Part shown: positions 9,261 to 17,668 of the stretch, one piece after another
How the letters are laid out: each line of letters begins with the position of its first letter
Numbering within the stretch: position 1 is the first letter of the stretch
Assembly: GCA_030673735.1 (NCBI GenBank)
Contig: DAOVIK010000002.1
Location: forward strand, 1 to 27,670
Source: Anaerolineae bacterium
GTDB lineage: Bacteria; Chloroflexota; Anaerolineae; Anaerolineales; E44-bin32
Length of the DNA stretch: 27,670 bases
Reading direction: 5' to 3'
Notes under the pieces: model-generated
The model's input: only the letters and a program-made list of their open reading frames with translations
Databases searched by the model: none
Told to the model about the DNA's origin: nothing
Made by a program: the position numbers and the translations under genes

Positions 9261-9325
9261 GAGCGCTGAGATGTTGATGGGACTTATCTTCGTAGGAGGG
9301 TCTTGAACCCCAGGAGGAATCGAAT

Positions 9326-10018
9326 ATGGACATAGAGGTTGAAGCATATCTAAGACCACCCGAGATGTACATGCCACCCTATCCGGCAAAAGTCATTACG
9401 CTTGCCACAGGGGGCAAGCTGGTGATCAGGCAGGTCACGAGAGATGTGGTGCCTACTTTGCTGCAGGCGGTGAAACCGACTCTCGAGGTGGAGCGCGACT
9501 ACTACGATATCGTCGGAGCGCGCTTGTATGCAGAGCTGCTGGGCTGGTATCGCTATCGCGTGCGCGACGAGTTCTGCTTGGTCGGCCAGATCGAAGGTTT
9601 GCTGGTCGGCATCGTAAATACTCGCAGCTTCTCGCCTGAGGTTGATATCAGTTTACACACGCTGGCCATCGAGCGCGGGCTGCGTATTGGTGCGCATCTG
9701 TTCGCAGCCAAGATGGAATACTCGATCGAGTACTTGGGGCGCAAAGAAGTGCTGATAACGGCTGAGAGCCCAATTGGCTTTCGACGCTGGATGATCGAAT
9801 ACGGCCTTGAGAAGCGCGATGGACAGCACGAACTAGGTGGAGCAACACCCTTCGCCCTGACGCGCGACCTGTATTTCCGCAACAAGGATCGCTTGGTGGC
9901 AGGCGAGCGTCCGGTCCCCGCTGACCTGATGGAAGTTGCCGAGCGGGAGATCATCATCGCCAGCGAGGATGACATTCTGGAAAAGATCCTGGGAGCAAAG
10001 AGGAGGTTGGTCCAATGA
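9326..10018 (+). CDS. GNAT-like N-acetyltransferase fold protein, substrate unknown
   Basis: The 230-residue protein has no signal peptide or membrane segment. The middle resembles a GNAT acetyltransferase: GLLVGIVNTRSF as strand beta4, then DISLHTLAIERGLRIGAHLFAAKMEYSIEYLG. In the latter, strand beta4/5 leads into a helix starting with RGLRIGA, a degenerate form of the acetyl-CoA pyrophosphate loop (R/Q-x-x-G-x-G/A). This is followed by VLITAES and a helix ending in FRRWMIEYGLEKR, like the 'N..A...Y...GF' C-terminal motif. The ATG has AGGAGG nine bases upstream. Its stop overlaps the thiolase-like start (ATGA), so the two are translationally coupled. I cannot assign a substrate; a role in CoA-ester or amine chemistry of the pathway is only an inference. 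It is not part of the E. coli FdrA locus. Confidence 0.55.
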   Translation: MDIEVEAYLRPPEMYMPPYPAKVITLATGGKLVIRQVTRDVVPTLLQAVKPTLEVERDYYDIVGARLYAELLGWYRYRVRDEFCLVGQIEGLLVGIVNTRSFSPEVDISLHTLAIERGLRIGAHLFAAKMEYSIEYLGRKEVLITAESPIGFRRWMIEYGLEKRDGQHELGGATPFALTRDLYFRNKDRLVAGERPVPADLMEVAEREIIIASEDDILEKILGAKRRLVQ

Positions 10019-11199
10019 GACCCGTCGTCGTTGCAGGAGCTGGCATGATCCCGTTCGAGCGACGGGATGAAGACTCTTTGGTAGGCATGATGGCCGTCGC
10101 GGGATTGAATGCGATGGATGATGCCGGACTGGGAGATCGAGCGGTTGATGCAGTGTACGTTGGCAACATGGCCTCCGGCTTGTTCAACCACCAGGTTTCG
10201 GTTGCCAGTGCGCTGGTAGACCGGTTGAGCTTGATGCCGGCCGCGGCTGACCGCATCGAGAATGGACCCGCATCAGGAGGATCAGCAATCAAGAACGGTT
10301 TCCTAGCGGTTGCCTCCGGTTATGCTGATATCGTGCTGGTTGTGGGCGGGGAGAAGATGCGCGAGGTTATCGGCCCCAAGGCCACGGACATCGTGGCAGC
10401 CATGACCCATCCAAGCGCCGAATATATCTACGGCGTCACCCTTCCAGCGCTTGCGGGATTGTTCACTCGTCTGTACATGGAGAAGTACGGAGTCACGCGT
10501 GAGCATCTGACCATGGTTGCGATCAAGAATCAGGAGAATGGCCTGCTCAATCCCTATGCTCACATCCGAATGAAGATCACTATGGAGGGCGTTCTCACGC
10601 ATCCGCAGGCTCATATCAACAGCCCGATTGTGGCGGATCCGCTACATCTGTACGACTGCTGTCCGGTCAGCGATGGCGCGGCTGCGGTGCTACTGACCAC
10701 CGAAGAGATCGCCAAGGAACTGAATAAGCCGATCGTGACTATCGACGGAGTCGGCCAAGCAACCGATACGCATACCCTTCAGGAGCGCAGCGATCCAACC
10801 GACCTGAAGGCCGTTACTGTGGCCTCCGAGCGGGCCTTTTCGATGGCGGGCTTGAAGCCTAAGGATGTCGACGTGGCCGAGTTGCACGACGCCTTCACGA
10901 TACTGGAGATCGCCGAGAGTGAACACGCTGGCTTCTTCCCCAAGGGAGAAGGGGCTAAAGCCTTGGAGGCAGGGGAAACCCGTATTGGCGGGAAGCTGCC
11001 CATCAATCCCTCAGGCGGCCTGAAGGCGCGGGGTCATCCCGTCGGCGCTACCGGCGTGGCGCAAGCCGTCGAATTGGTATGGCAGCTGCGTGGTGAGGCT
11101 GGAGACCGACAGGTCAAGAAAGCCACCACTGGTTTTTCACTCAACTTCGGAGGCTTCGGAAACAACGTGCTTGCCTTCGTCCTGCGGAGGAAATCATGA
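10015..11199 (+). CDS. SCP2-type thiolase-like protein lacking the nucleophilic cysteine
   Basis: The 394-residue protein belongs to the thiolase superfamily, in the SCP2/archaeal branch that partners DUF35 proteins. Recognisable elements are GYADIVLVVGGEKM, LHDAFTILEIAESE with His291, and NPSGGLKARGHPVGATG with His341. The motif that should read A-C-A-S-G-G reads G-P-A-S-G-G: Pro85 (codon CCC, 10267-10269) replaces the acyl-accepting cysteine. The C-terminal motif is LNFGGFGNN, lacking the usual Cys or His. Ordinary thiolytic or Claisen chemistry through an acyl-enzyme therefore looks impossible. A known parallel is the Ltp2-ChsH2(DUF35) steroid retro-aldolase, a thiolase-fold enzyme that does not use this cysteine. 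The start overlaps the GNAT-like stop, and the stop overlaps the DUF35 start (both ATGA). Confidence 0.85.
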   Translation: MRPVVVAGAGMIPFERRDEDSLVGMMAVAGLNAMDDAGLGDRAVDAVYVGNMASGLFNHQVSVASALVDRLSLMPAAADRIENGPASGGSAIKNGFLAVASGYADIVLVVGGEKMREVIGPKATDIVAAMTHPSAEYIYGVTLPALAGLFTRLYMEKYGVTREHLTMVAIKNQENGLLNPYAHIRMKITMEGVLTHPQAHINSPIVADPLHLYDCCPVSDGAAAVLLTTEEIAKELNKPIVTIDGVGQATDTHTLQERSDPTDLKAVTVASERAFSMAGLKPKDVDVAELHDAFTILEIAESEHAGFFPKGEGAKALEAGETRIGGKLPINPSGGLKARGHPVGATGVAQAVELVWQLRGEAGDRQVKKATTGFSLNFGGFGNNVLAFVLRRKS

Positions 11200-11531
11200 G
11201 CAACATCACCGCATACAAATGCAAGAGTTGCGGATTGGTGATGTACCCGCATCATTTTCGTTGCCTGCAATGCCACAAACGTGAGTTTGAAGAAATTACC
11301 CCCTCTGAGAAAGGAAAACTACTCACCTTCACGATCGTCGAGCAGCTTCCATGGGGCTTCGACGAACGCGGACGGGTGCTTGGTGTAGTGGAGTTCGACA
11401 ACGGGGTTAAAGCGCTGGGAGTTATCCTGGCGGAGAGTCCCAAGATCGGTATGAAGCTCAAAGCGGGGTGGGACTCGGTACGCATGATCGGTGACCAAAA
11501 GGTCTATGGCCTCACCTTCGAACCGGCTTGA
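11196..11531 (+). CDS. DUF35 family Zn-ribbon/OB-fold protein, partner of the thiolase-like protein
   Basis: The 111-residue protein has the standard DUF35 layout: an N-terminal rubredoxin-like zinc ribbon with Cys9, Cys12, Cys23 and Cys26 (CKSC...CLQC), then an OB-fold of about 75 residues (LLTFTIVEQLPWGFDERGRV ... LGVVEFDNGVKALGVIL). Proteins of this family bind thiolase-superfamily enzymes and help channel acyl-CoA substrates, as in archaeal thiolase/HMG-CoA synthase and in the bacterial Ltp2-ChsH2 aldolase. The ATGA overlap with the thiolase-like gene makes a stoichiometric complex very likely. The 3' end overlaps the YlbE-like start by 26 bases. Confidence 0.88.
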   Translation: MSNITAYKCKSCGLVMYPHHFRCLQCHKREFEEITPSEKGKLLTFTIVEQLPWGFDERGRVLGVVEFDNGVKALGVILAESPKIGMKLKAGWDSVRMIGDQKVYGLTFEPA

Positions 11532-12912
11532 GGATCTGTTCGGCCAACCGCTCTCGGTCGTCAACGTGGGCCTTGAATTGCTCGCCGAGAGCGTTCGCCA
11601 ACAGGGGACGCCGGTGGTGGACGTGGATTGGCGTCCACCACCTGAAGACGTCCCCTGGTTGACGCACACCAGCGAGGGCGTATCCATAGACGCAGCCAAC
11701 CGCAAGGTCGTGGAGCGCATCATGAAGGGACGGCCCATGCTGGTGGGGCTTGATCTGGCGAGGAATGTGATCCCCGGTATGGGCGAGCGTACCATCCTGC
11801 ACGCCGGTCCTCCTATTGGTTGGAAGCGCATGTGTGGCCCGACACGTGGGGCAGCGATGGGAGCGCTGGTTTATGAGGGGCTAGCGGCCTCACCCAAGGA
11901 AGCTATGAAGCTGGCAGCTGGCGGGGAGATCACCTTCGATCCATGCCATCACCACCACGCAGTAGGACCCATGGCCGGCGTCATCTCACCCTCGATGCCT
12001 GTCTGGATCATCGAGAACGCTGAGTTTGGCAACAAGGCGTATTGCACCCTGAACGAAGGTCTGGGCAAGGTCTTGCGCTACGGGGCCTACGGTGAAGAGG
12101 TCTACGCGCACCTGCACTGGATGGGGAATGATCTATACCCCACGTTGGCAGCTGCCTTGGAGGATTCCGGACCGATCGACCTGCGATCGCTCATCGCCCA
12201 GGCACTGCACATGGGAGATGAATGCCACAACCGCAATCGTGCGGGGACCTCTCTGCTGCTACGCGCCCTAGCGCCGAGCATGGCAAGAACCTGTAAGGAT
12301 AGCCAACGCTTGGCCAAGGTGATCGAGTTCATCGACGGAAACGATCACTTCTTCCTGAATCTATCCATGCCGGCGGCCAAAGCGATGCTCGAACCCGCCG
12401 AGGGCATACAAGGTTCCACGATCGTGACCGTGATGGCGCGCAACGGAACGGACTTTGGCATCCGCTTGGCTGGCGATCCTGAGCGTTGGTTTGTCGCTCC
12501 GGCCGGTATGGTCGAAGGTCTCTACCTTCCGGGATTCAGCGCTGACGACGCAAATCCCGATATCGGTGACAGCACGATCACGGAAACAGCAGGCTTTGGT
12601 GCCTTTGCCATGGCCGCGGCCCCTGCCATTGCCAGCTTTGTAGGCGGCACTGCGCAGGATGCGCTGCGTTGGACGCTCGAGGTCTACGAGATATGCTTCG
12701 CTGAGCACAGTCATTTCACCATCCCCGCGCTTGATTTTCGCGGCACTCCTACAGGAATTGATATCCGGCTCGTGACGCGGACAGGCATCCTTCCCAAGTT
12801 GAATACCGGGATCGCGCACAAGGATCCGGGCATCGGCATGGTAGGCGCTGGAGTGCTGCGTGCACCGGAGCAGTGCTTTCAACAGGCATTCGAGGCCGTG
12901 AAGGGTTGGTAG
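11506..12912 (+). CDS. ylbE: YlbE-like DUF1116 protein (oxamate carbamoyltransferase subunit AllG family)
   Basis: The 468-residue protein matches the YlbE/AllG family. The family opening LFGQPLSVVNVGLELLAE is followed by VVDVDWRPPPE, GPPIGWKRMCGP, the conserved FDPCHHHHAVGPMAGV (Cys147, His148-151) and GDECHNRNRAGTSLLLRAL. No signal peptide or membrane helix is seen. In E. coli the homologue is one of three subunits assigned to oxamate carbamoyltransferase. I prefer ATG 11506, which has AAAAGG just upstream and places the family opening near the N-terminus, over GTG 11491, which has no ribosome site. The gene overlaps the DUF35 gene by 26 bases. In E. coli ylbE directly follows fdrA; here three other genes lie between them. 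Confidence 0.88.
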   Translation: MASPSNRLEDLFGQPLSVVNVGLELLAESVRQQGTPVVDVDWRPPPEDVPWLTHTSEGVSIDAANRKVVERIMKGRPMLVGLDLARNVIPGMGERTILHAGPPIGWKRMCGPTRGAAMGALVYEGLAASPKEAMKLAAGGEITFDPCHHHHAVGPMAGVISPSMPVWIIENAEFGNKAYCTLNEGLGKVLRYGAYGEEVYAHLHWMGNDLYPTLAAALEDSGPIDLRSLIAQALHMGDECHNRNRAGTSLLLRALAPSMARTCKDSQRLAKVIEFIDGNDHFFLNLSMPAAKAMLEPAEGIQGSTIVTVMARNGTDFGIRLAGDPERWFVAPAGMVEGLYLPGFSADDANPDIGDSTITETAGFGAFAMAAAPAIASFVGGTAQDALRWTLEVYEICFAEHSHFTIPALDFRGTPTGIDIRLVTRTGILPKLNTGIAHKDPGIGMVGAGVLRAPEQCFQQAFEAVKGW

Positions 12913-12971
12913 TGAACTGAAGGATCTTGGCGACCTTTGAAGATCAAGGACGCATAGGAGTTGAACAGCAG

Positions 12972-13820
12972 ATGAAAATCATCGATCTTTCTATACCGCT
13001 TGGAATCGGGACACCCCCGTGGCCGACCTATGAGCCGTTACAGGTCAAGTACTTCAAGCGCTTGGCGCCCAACGGGGCAAATGGCCAGCTCGTGACGCAT
13101 TCCAATCACATTGGTACGCACTTGGACGGCGAGATCCATTTCTATACTCCGGGGAAGGACATCGCCTCGCTAGATTTCGATTATTTGTTCGGCCCCGGGG
13201 TGATTGTTGACCTTTCGGACGCAAGTGGCGATTATGAGATCTACACCTCGAAGATGGTGGAGGAGCGAGCGGACGTGCGCGAGGGCGACATCCTGCTTAT
13301 CCACACCGGCTACCATCGCTATGGATGGGATCAGCCCAAGGCGGATGAGATCCGATACATGGTCAAGCATCCTGGTCCGGATCGCGAGTTTGCCGAGTGG
13401 TGCCGCAAGAAGAAGCTCAAATGGCTGGGTGTGGATTGTGGCAGCGCCGACCATCCGATGAACACCATCATCCGCGAATGGATGCCGCGGCAAGCCAAGG
13501 AAGCTGAGGCCGTCTTTCAAGCCAAGTACGGCAAGCCCTTGGCCGGTGTGTTTACCGATGATAAGTACCAATTGATGCATCTGGATATGTTCCCCGAGGG
13601 CATCATTCACGCCGAGTGCTTGGGTGGGGACATCGACTTGCTGCTCAACGAGCGCGTGGAAATCGGCTGCTTCCCATGGCGCTTTGTCGACGGCGAAGCG
13701 AGTATCAGCCGCATTGTTGCCTTTGTGGATGACGATCGATATGAAGCGCTGATGAAGAAGAAGAAATCCTTCAAATTGACCAAGTTTGGTGACTGCGTCT
13801 GCCAAAGCGCCCAACTCTGA
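12972..13820 (+). CDS. Cyclase-family metal-dependent hydrolase (kynurenine formamidase / isatin hydrolase-like)
   Basis: The 282-residue protein has the PF04199 (Cyclase) signature: MKIIDLSIPLGIGTPPWPTYEP at the N-terminus and the metal-binding motif HIGTHLDGEIH with His46, His50, Asp52 and His56. DILLIHTGYHRY and KKLKWLGVDCGSADHP are also family-typical, although many kynurenine formamidases are shorter, about 210 residues. The extra length is a segment around WMPRQAKEAEAVFQAKYG. Characterised members hydrolyse amides or lactams (N-formylkynurenine, isatin) or related carbonyl compounds with Mn2+ or Zn2+. ATG 12972 is preceded by AGGAG; a longer frame open to GTG 12927 adds residues unlike the family. 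Position between YlbE-like and the molybdenum hydroxylase suggests it opens or cleaves the amide of the hydroxylated substrate, which is inference. Confidence 0.85.
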   Translation: MKIIDLSIPLGIGTPPWPTYEPLQVKYFKRLAPNGANGQLVTHSNHIGTHLDGEIHFYTPGKDIASLDFDYLFGPGVIVDLSDASGDYEIYTSKMVEERADVREGDILLIHTGYHRYGWDQPKADEIRYMVKHPGPDREFAEWCRKKKLKWLGVDCGSADHPMNTIIREWMPRQAKEAEAVFQAKYGKPLAGVFTDDKYQLMHLDMFPEGIIHAECLGGDIDLLLNERVEIGCFPWRFVDGEASISRIVAFVDDDRYEALMKKKKSFKLTKFGDCVCQSAQL

Positions 13821-13921
13821 TCACTGAGGAGCAGAGGGCAACTGAGATCGGCTGAGTTGGAGTCAAGCTCCTGCGCATAGGGAAGCAACATGGCCACTAT
13901 TTGCTTGGGAGAGAGGTAAGT

Positions 13922-14818
13922 ATGAAATCTGTCCGTCCGGGTCTGCCGGAATTCGATTACATCCGCGCTGAGACGATCGAGCAGGTTTCAGAGTTGCTCA
14001 AGAACGGCAAGCCCAGCCGCTTGCTCATGGGAGGTACTGACGTCTTCGTGCAAATGCGCGACGGCGCGTTTTCCCCCGCGATATTGGTTGACGTAAAGCA
14101 TCTTCCTGGGATGCAATCCATTCAAAAGACCGGGAACAAGGGTCTCCGCATTGGTGCGGCCGTCGACCTCAATACGCTTGCCGGGCATCCGGAAGTGGTG
14201 AAGAGCTTTCCCCTGCTGGCCGAAGCTGCTCAATCAGTTGCCTCCTATCAGTTGCGCTCGCGCGCCACGATGGGGGGCAATTTGTGCAACGCCTCTCCGG
14301 CAGCCGACACGGCGCCTGCGGCGCTGGTGCTCGAAGCAATTCTCGTTGCCCAGGGCTCGAATGGTGAGAGGCGCATCCCGGCGCATGATTTCTTCACCGG
14401 TCCTGGCCAGAATGCGCTGCAGGACGGTGAAATCCTTACAAGCATCGAGATCCCGCCGCCGCCAAAAGGCCCGGTGGGTCGCTACCTGAAACTTGGCCGC
14501 AACGCCGAGGGCGATCTTGCAATTGTGGGGGTTGCAGTGCTGGGCTATGCGGACAAGACTTCGGAGTCGGGTTTCCGCTTTCGAATGGCCCTATCTTCAG
14601 TAGCACCCACTCCGATCCGTGTTCCTACAGCCGAAGACATCCTTGAAAGCCGGACGATAGGCGACGAGACCATCTCTGCGGCTGCGCAGGCTGCGCGAAA
14701 GACGGCAAAACCGATTGATGATGTGCGCGCCTCGGCTGGCTATCGCTCGGCGATGGTAGAGGTGCATGCTCGACGTGCGCTTCACGCGGTTTGGACCGCG
14801 CTTGGGAGGGAGGCTTAG
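13922..14818 (+). CDS. Molybdenum hydroxylase FAD-binding subunit (CoxM/XdhB type)
   Basis: The 298-residue protein carries both FAD-binding motifs of the family: MGGTDVF (Gly37-Gly38-Thr39-Asp40) and TMGGNLCNASPAADTAPA (from Thr116), followed by the FAD-binding and C-terminal CO-dehydrogenase-flavoprotein-like domains (YLKLGRNAEGDLAIVGVAV). It passes electrons from the 2Fe-2S subunit to an external acceptor. ATG 13922 is five bases after GAGAGG. The stop is directly abutted by the next start (TAG then ATG at 14819), a typical order (medium, small, large) for Cox-type enzymes. Confidence 0.93.
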   Translation: MKSVRPGLPEFDYIRAETIEQVSELLKNGKPSRLLMGGTDVFVQMRDGAFSPAILVDVKHLPGMQSIQKTGNKGLRIGAAVDLNTLAGHPEVVKSFPLLAEAAQSVASYQLRSRATMGGNLCNASPAADTAPAALVLEAILVAQGSNGERRIPAHDFFTGPGQNALQDGEILTSIEIPPPPKGPVGRYLKLGRNAEGDLAIVGVAVLGYADKTSESGFRFRMALSSVAPTPIRVPTAEDILESRTIGDETISAAAQAARKTAKPIDDVRASAGYRSAMVEVHARRALHAVWTALGREA

Positions 14819-15286
14819 ATGGCAACGCATAAGATCAGCCTCACGGTCAATGGCGTGCTGGAACAGGCCGAAGTGCCCTCAAACATGGTATTGCTGACAC
14901 TGTTGCGCGAGAGGTTGGGGCTCACGGGCGCCAAGAACGGATGCGCAGCGGGTGAATGTGGTGCGTGCACGGTGATCATGGACGGCGAACCGGTTAACTC
15001 CTGCCTGGTGTTGGCGGTGGAAGCCGATGGATCGGAGATCGTCACCGTGGAAGGGCTTTCCAGTGAAAGCGGTCTTGATCCGTTGCAGGAAGCCATGATT
15101 GAGGTCAGCGGCACGCAGTGCGGCTTCTGCACACCGGGCGTGTTGATCTCGGCGAGGGCGTTTCTGGATCGAACTCCTTCGCCCTCGGAAGATGAGATCA
15201 AGGAGGCGCTGCGCGGAAACCTATGCCGCTGCACGGGGTACGTGCGCATCGTAGAGTCCGTCAAGATTGCAGCGAAGGGAGGCTGA
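14819..15286 (+). CDS. Molybdenum hydroxylase 2Fe-2S subunit (CoxS/XdhC type)
   Basis: The 155-residue protein has an N-terminal plant-ferredoxin-type 2Fe-2S domain (Cys42, Cys47, Cys50, Cys62; motif GCAAGECGACTV) and a C-terminal four-helix 2Fe-2S domain (Cys101, Cys104, Cys136, Cys138; motifs QCGFCTPG and LCRCTGY). All eight ligands are present. It relays electrons from the molybdenum centre to FAD. The gene begins one base after the FAD-subunit stop, with GGGAGGGAGG upstream, and ends one base before the GTG of the large subunit. Confidence 0.96.
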   Translation: MATHKISLTVNGVLEQAEVPSNMVLLTLLRERLGLTGAKNGCAAGECGACTVIMDGEPVNSCLVLAVEADGSEIVTVEGLSSESGLDPLQEAMIEVSGTQCGFCTPGVLISARAFLDRTPSPSEDEIKEALRGNLCRCTGYVRIVESVKIAAKGG

Positions 15287-15287
15287 G

Positions 15288-17645
15288 GTGACTGAGAAGG
15301 TGGGTCCCAAGAGCTTTCCTTCTCCGATCGGCGAGAGTGTGCCGCGCATTGACGCCTTGCCCAAAGTGACCGGAGAGGCGAAGTTCACGGACGATATTCA
15401 ATTCGGCGCCGATCTTCTCTACGGCCGCATCGTGCGTAGCCCGCATCCGCATGCGCGCATCAAGCGTCTCGATGTCAGCAAGGCGTTAGCGCTGCCGGGT
15501 GTGAAGGCCGTTGTGACCGGCGAGGATTGCAAGGATCGCTTCGGGTTGTACCTGAAGGATCGCTATACGTTCTGCAAAGAACGCGTGCGCTACGTGGGTG
15601 ATCCGGTTGCCGGCGTTGTCGCCACGAGTGAGAATCTTGCAGAAGAGGCCTCCCGGTTGGTTGAGGTTGAATACGAAGTGCTGGAACCAGTACTGGATCC
15701 GGTTGCGGGAGTGCAGAAGGATTCCCCATTGCTGCACCCGCAACTGAAAGACTACACCGTGGCCAGCTTCATCTATCCCAAACACGGCACCAACATTTCC
15801 AATCATTTCAAGCTGCGCAAGGGAGATGTGGAAAAGGCATGGTCGGAGTGCAGCGTGATCGTCGAAAGAGAGTATCGCGTTCCGCATGTGCAGCATACAC
15901 CCATCGAGCCACACATCACTGTGGCGAAGCAGGATCGCAGCGGGCAGATCACGCTTTGGGCTAGCAGCCAATCCCCATTCGCACAGCGTGATCTCATCGC
16001 AGCGTCGCTAGGGATGTCGCCGCGCGATGTGCGCGTGATCTCGCCTTTTGTGGGCGGCGGTTTTGGATCCAAGGCAGGCGTCTCGATGGAGGCCCTGGCA
16101 GTGATCATGGCGCAGAAGGTGCCCGGCCATCCCGTGAAAGTCCGCCTGACGCGCGAAGAGGAGTTCTACTGCGCCTTCGTCCGGCAGGGATTGGTGGCCA
16201 AGATCAAGGTTGGCGCCGATGCGCACGGCAAACTCGTGGCAATGAAAACCGAATACTACTGGGATGCGGGCGCCTACACTGAATACGGTGTCAACATCAC
16301 GCGGGCTGCAGGTTATTCGTGCACAGGACCTTATGATGTGCCGAATGTTTGGACTGACTCGTACTGCGTCTATACCAACCATCCGGTTGGAGGACCGATG
16401 CGAGGCTTCGGCATGCCCGAGATCCACTGGGGGATCGAACAGACGATGGACCAGCTTGCCGAAGAGCTCGGCATGGACAAACTTGAGTTTCGTTTGAAGA
16501 ATTGCCTGCGCGAAGGTTCGATCACGGCCACCGGCTCGGCGATTCATCCCATCGGTGTGGCTGAGTGCGCTGCCAAGGCTGCCGAGGCGATCGATTGGGG
16601 TGAGAAGGAATCCTCCAGCGCTCCGCACAAGTTGCGCGGCAAGGGTCTGGCGATCATGTGGAAGGCGCCTGCGATGCCACCGAATGCGGGATCGTCGGCG
16701 TTGATCCGCTTCAACGAAGACGCCACGGTTTCTGTAGGAATTGGGGGGCAGGAACTCGGTCAAGGAGCGCACACGATCGCGGCGCAGATCGCAGCGGCTT
16801 CTCTGGGCGTACCGATGGATTGGATACGCATTAGCGGGCCAATTGACACGCAGTACAGCCCATACGAATGGCAGACCGTTGCCAGCCGCATCACGTGGTC
16901 GATGGGCAATGCCATCATAGATGCGGCCAAGGACGCACGCAGACAGATCTTCGATCTGGTTGCCCAGCAATGGGAGGAGACTCCTGCTGACCTGGATATC
17001 AGGGACGGGCAGGTGATCTCTTATAAGTCGGAGCGCTCTGAGCCGCTGGAGAATCTGGTTGTATACGGCCTACCCAAGGAGGATGACAGTGGCTGGCGCG
17101 GAGGGCCGATCATCGGGCGTGGTAGTTTCATGCCCGATTACGTCAGCGCGCTCGATCCGGAAACGGGCCAAGGCCCGCGTGCGGTGGTGCACTTCACTGC
17201 CGGCTGCCAGGCAGTCGATCTGGAGGTGGATACCGAGACGGGGAAGATTGAGTTGCTGCGAGTGGTATCAGCCTTCGACGTCGGCAAGGCAATCAATCCC
17301 GATCAGGTTCGGGCGCAGATGGAAGGTGGCGTGGTACAAGGCGCCAGCACGACCCTATTGGAACAGCTGCGGCTGGACGAAGGCTTTCCCATCAACGCCA
17401 GCTTTACCGACTACCGCATCGCTTCCACGATGGACATGCCGGGCGAGAACATCAGCATCATCGTTGAAGTTCCCCAGGACGATGGTCCTTGGGGTGCGCG
17501 CGGCATCGGCGAGCATTCGATGGTTCCGACCGCGCCGGCGATCGCCAACGCGCTGGCAGACGCCGCGGGATTACGCATCCTGGATCTGCCGCTCAGCGCC
17601 GAGCGCGTGTTCAACGCCCTCCGTGAGAAGGAAGGAATGCCATAG
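15288..17645 (+). CDS. Molybdenum hydroxylase catalytic (molybdopterin) subunit, xanthine dehydrogenase family
   Basis: The 785-residue large subunit of a xanthine dehydrogenase / aldehyde oxidase / CO dehydrogenase family enzyme. It has the N-terminal a/b hammerhead domain (RIDALPKVTGEAKFTDDI), molybdopterin contacts SPFVGGGFGSKAG (about residue 257) and GGPMRGFGMPE (Arg372), GQELGQGAH, and the catalytic glutamate in GIGEHSMVPTAPAI (Glu742). The loop lacks the AYxCSFR motif of form-I CO dehydrogenase, so CO oxidation is unlikely; hydroxylation of an N-heterocycle, purine-like compound or aldehyde is the family expectation. The GTG start has GGGAGG five bases upstream. No XdhC/CoxI maturation factor or molybdenum cofactor genes lie in the window. 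The next gene starts 23 bases downstream. Confidence 0.93.
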   Translation: MTEKVGPKSFPSPIGESVPRIDALPKVTGEAKFTDDIQFGADLLYGRIVRSPHPHARIKRLDVSKALALPGVKAVVTGEDCKDRFGLYLKDRYTFCKERVRYVGDPVAGVVATSENLAEEASRLVEVEYEVLEPVLDPVAGVQKDSPLLHPQLKDYTVASFIYPKHGTNISNHFKLRKGDVEKAWSECSVIVEREYRVPHVQHTPIEPHITVAKQDRSGQITLWASSQSPFAQRDLIAASLGMSPRDVRVISPFVGGGFGSKAGVSMEALAVIMAQKVPGHPVKVRLTREEEFYCAFVRQGLVAKIKVGADAHGKLVAMKTEYYWDAGAYTEYGVNITRAAGYSCTGPYDVPNVWTDSYCVYTNHPVGGPMRGFGMPEIHWGIEQTMDQLAEELGMDKLEFRLKNCLREGSITATGSAIHPIGVAECAAKAAEAIDWGEKESSSAPHKLRGKGLAIMWKAPAMPPNAGSSALIRFNEDATVSVGIGGQELGQGAHTIAAQIAAASLGVPMDWIRISGPIDTQYSPYEWQTVASRITWSMGNAIIDAAKDARRQIFDLVAQQWEETPADLDIRDGQVISYKSERSEPLENLVVYGLPKEDDSGWRGGPIIGRGSFMPDYVSALDPETGQGPRAVVHFTAGCQAVDLEVDTETGKIELLRVVSAFDVGKAINPDQVRAQMEGGVVQGASTTLLEQLRLDEGFPINASFTDYRIASTMDMPGENISIIVEVPQDDGPWGARGIGEHSMVPTAPAIANALADAAGLRILDLPLSAERVFNALREKEGMP

Positions 17646-17668
17646 CGCGAGTTCTCTCGGCCCTATCG

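Noticed and set aside
13821..13921. Possible operon break between the cyclase and the FAD subunit
   Set aside because: The gap is only 101 bases, with no terminator hairpin or promoter pair, so continuous transcription is more likely.
15288..17645. Form-I carbon monoxide dehydrogenase
   Set aside because: The gene order is Cox-like, but the large subunit lacks the CSFR active-site loop, so it is called a generic molybdenum hydroxylase.
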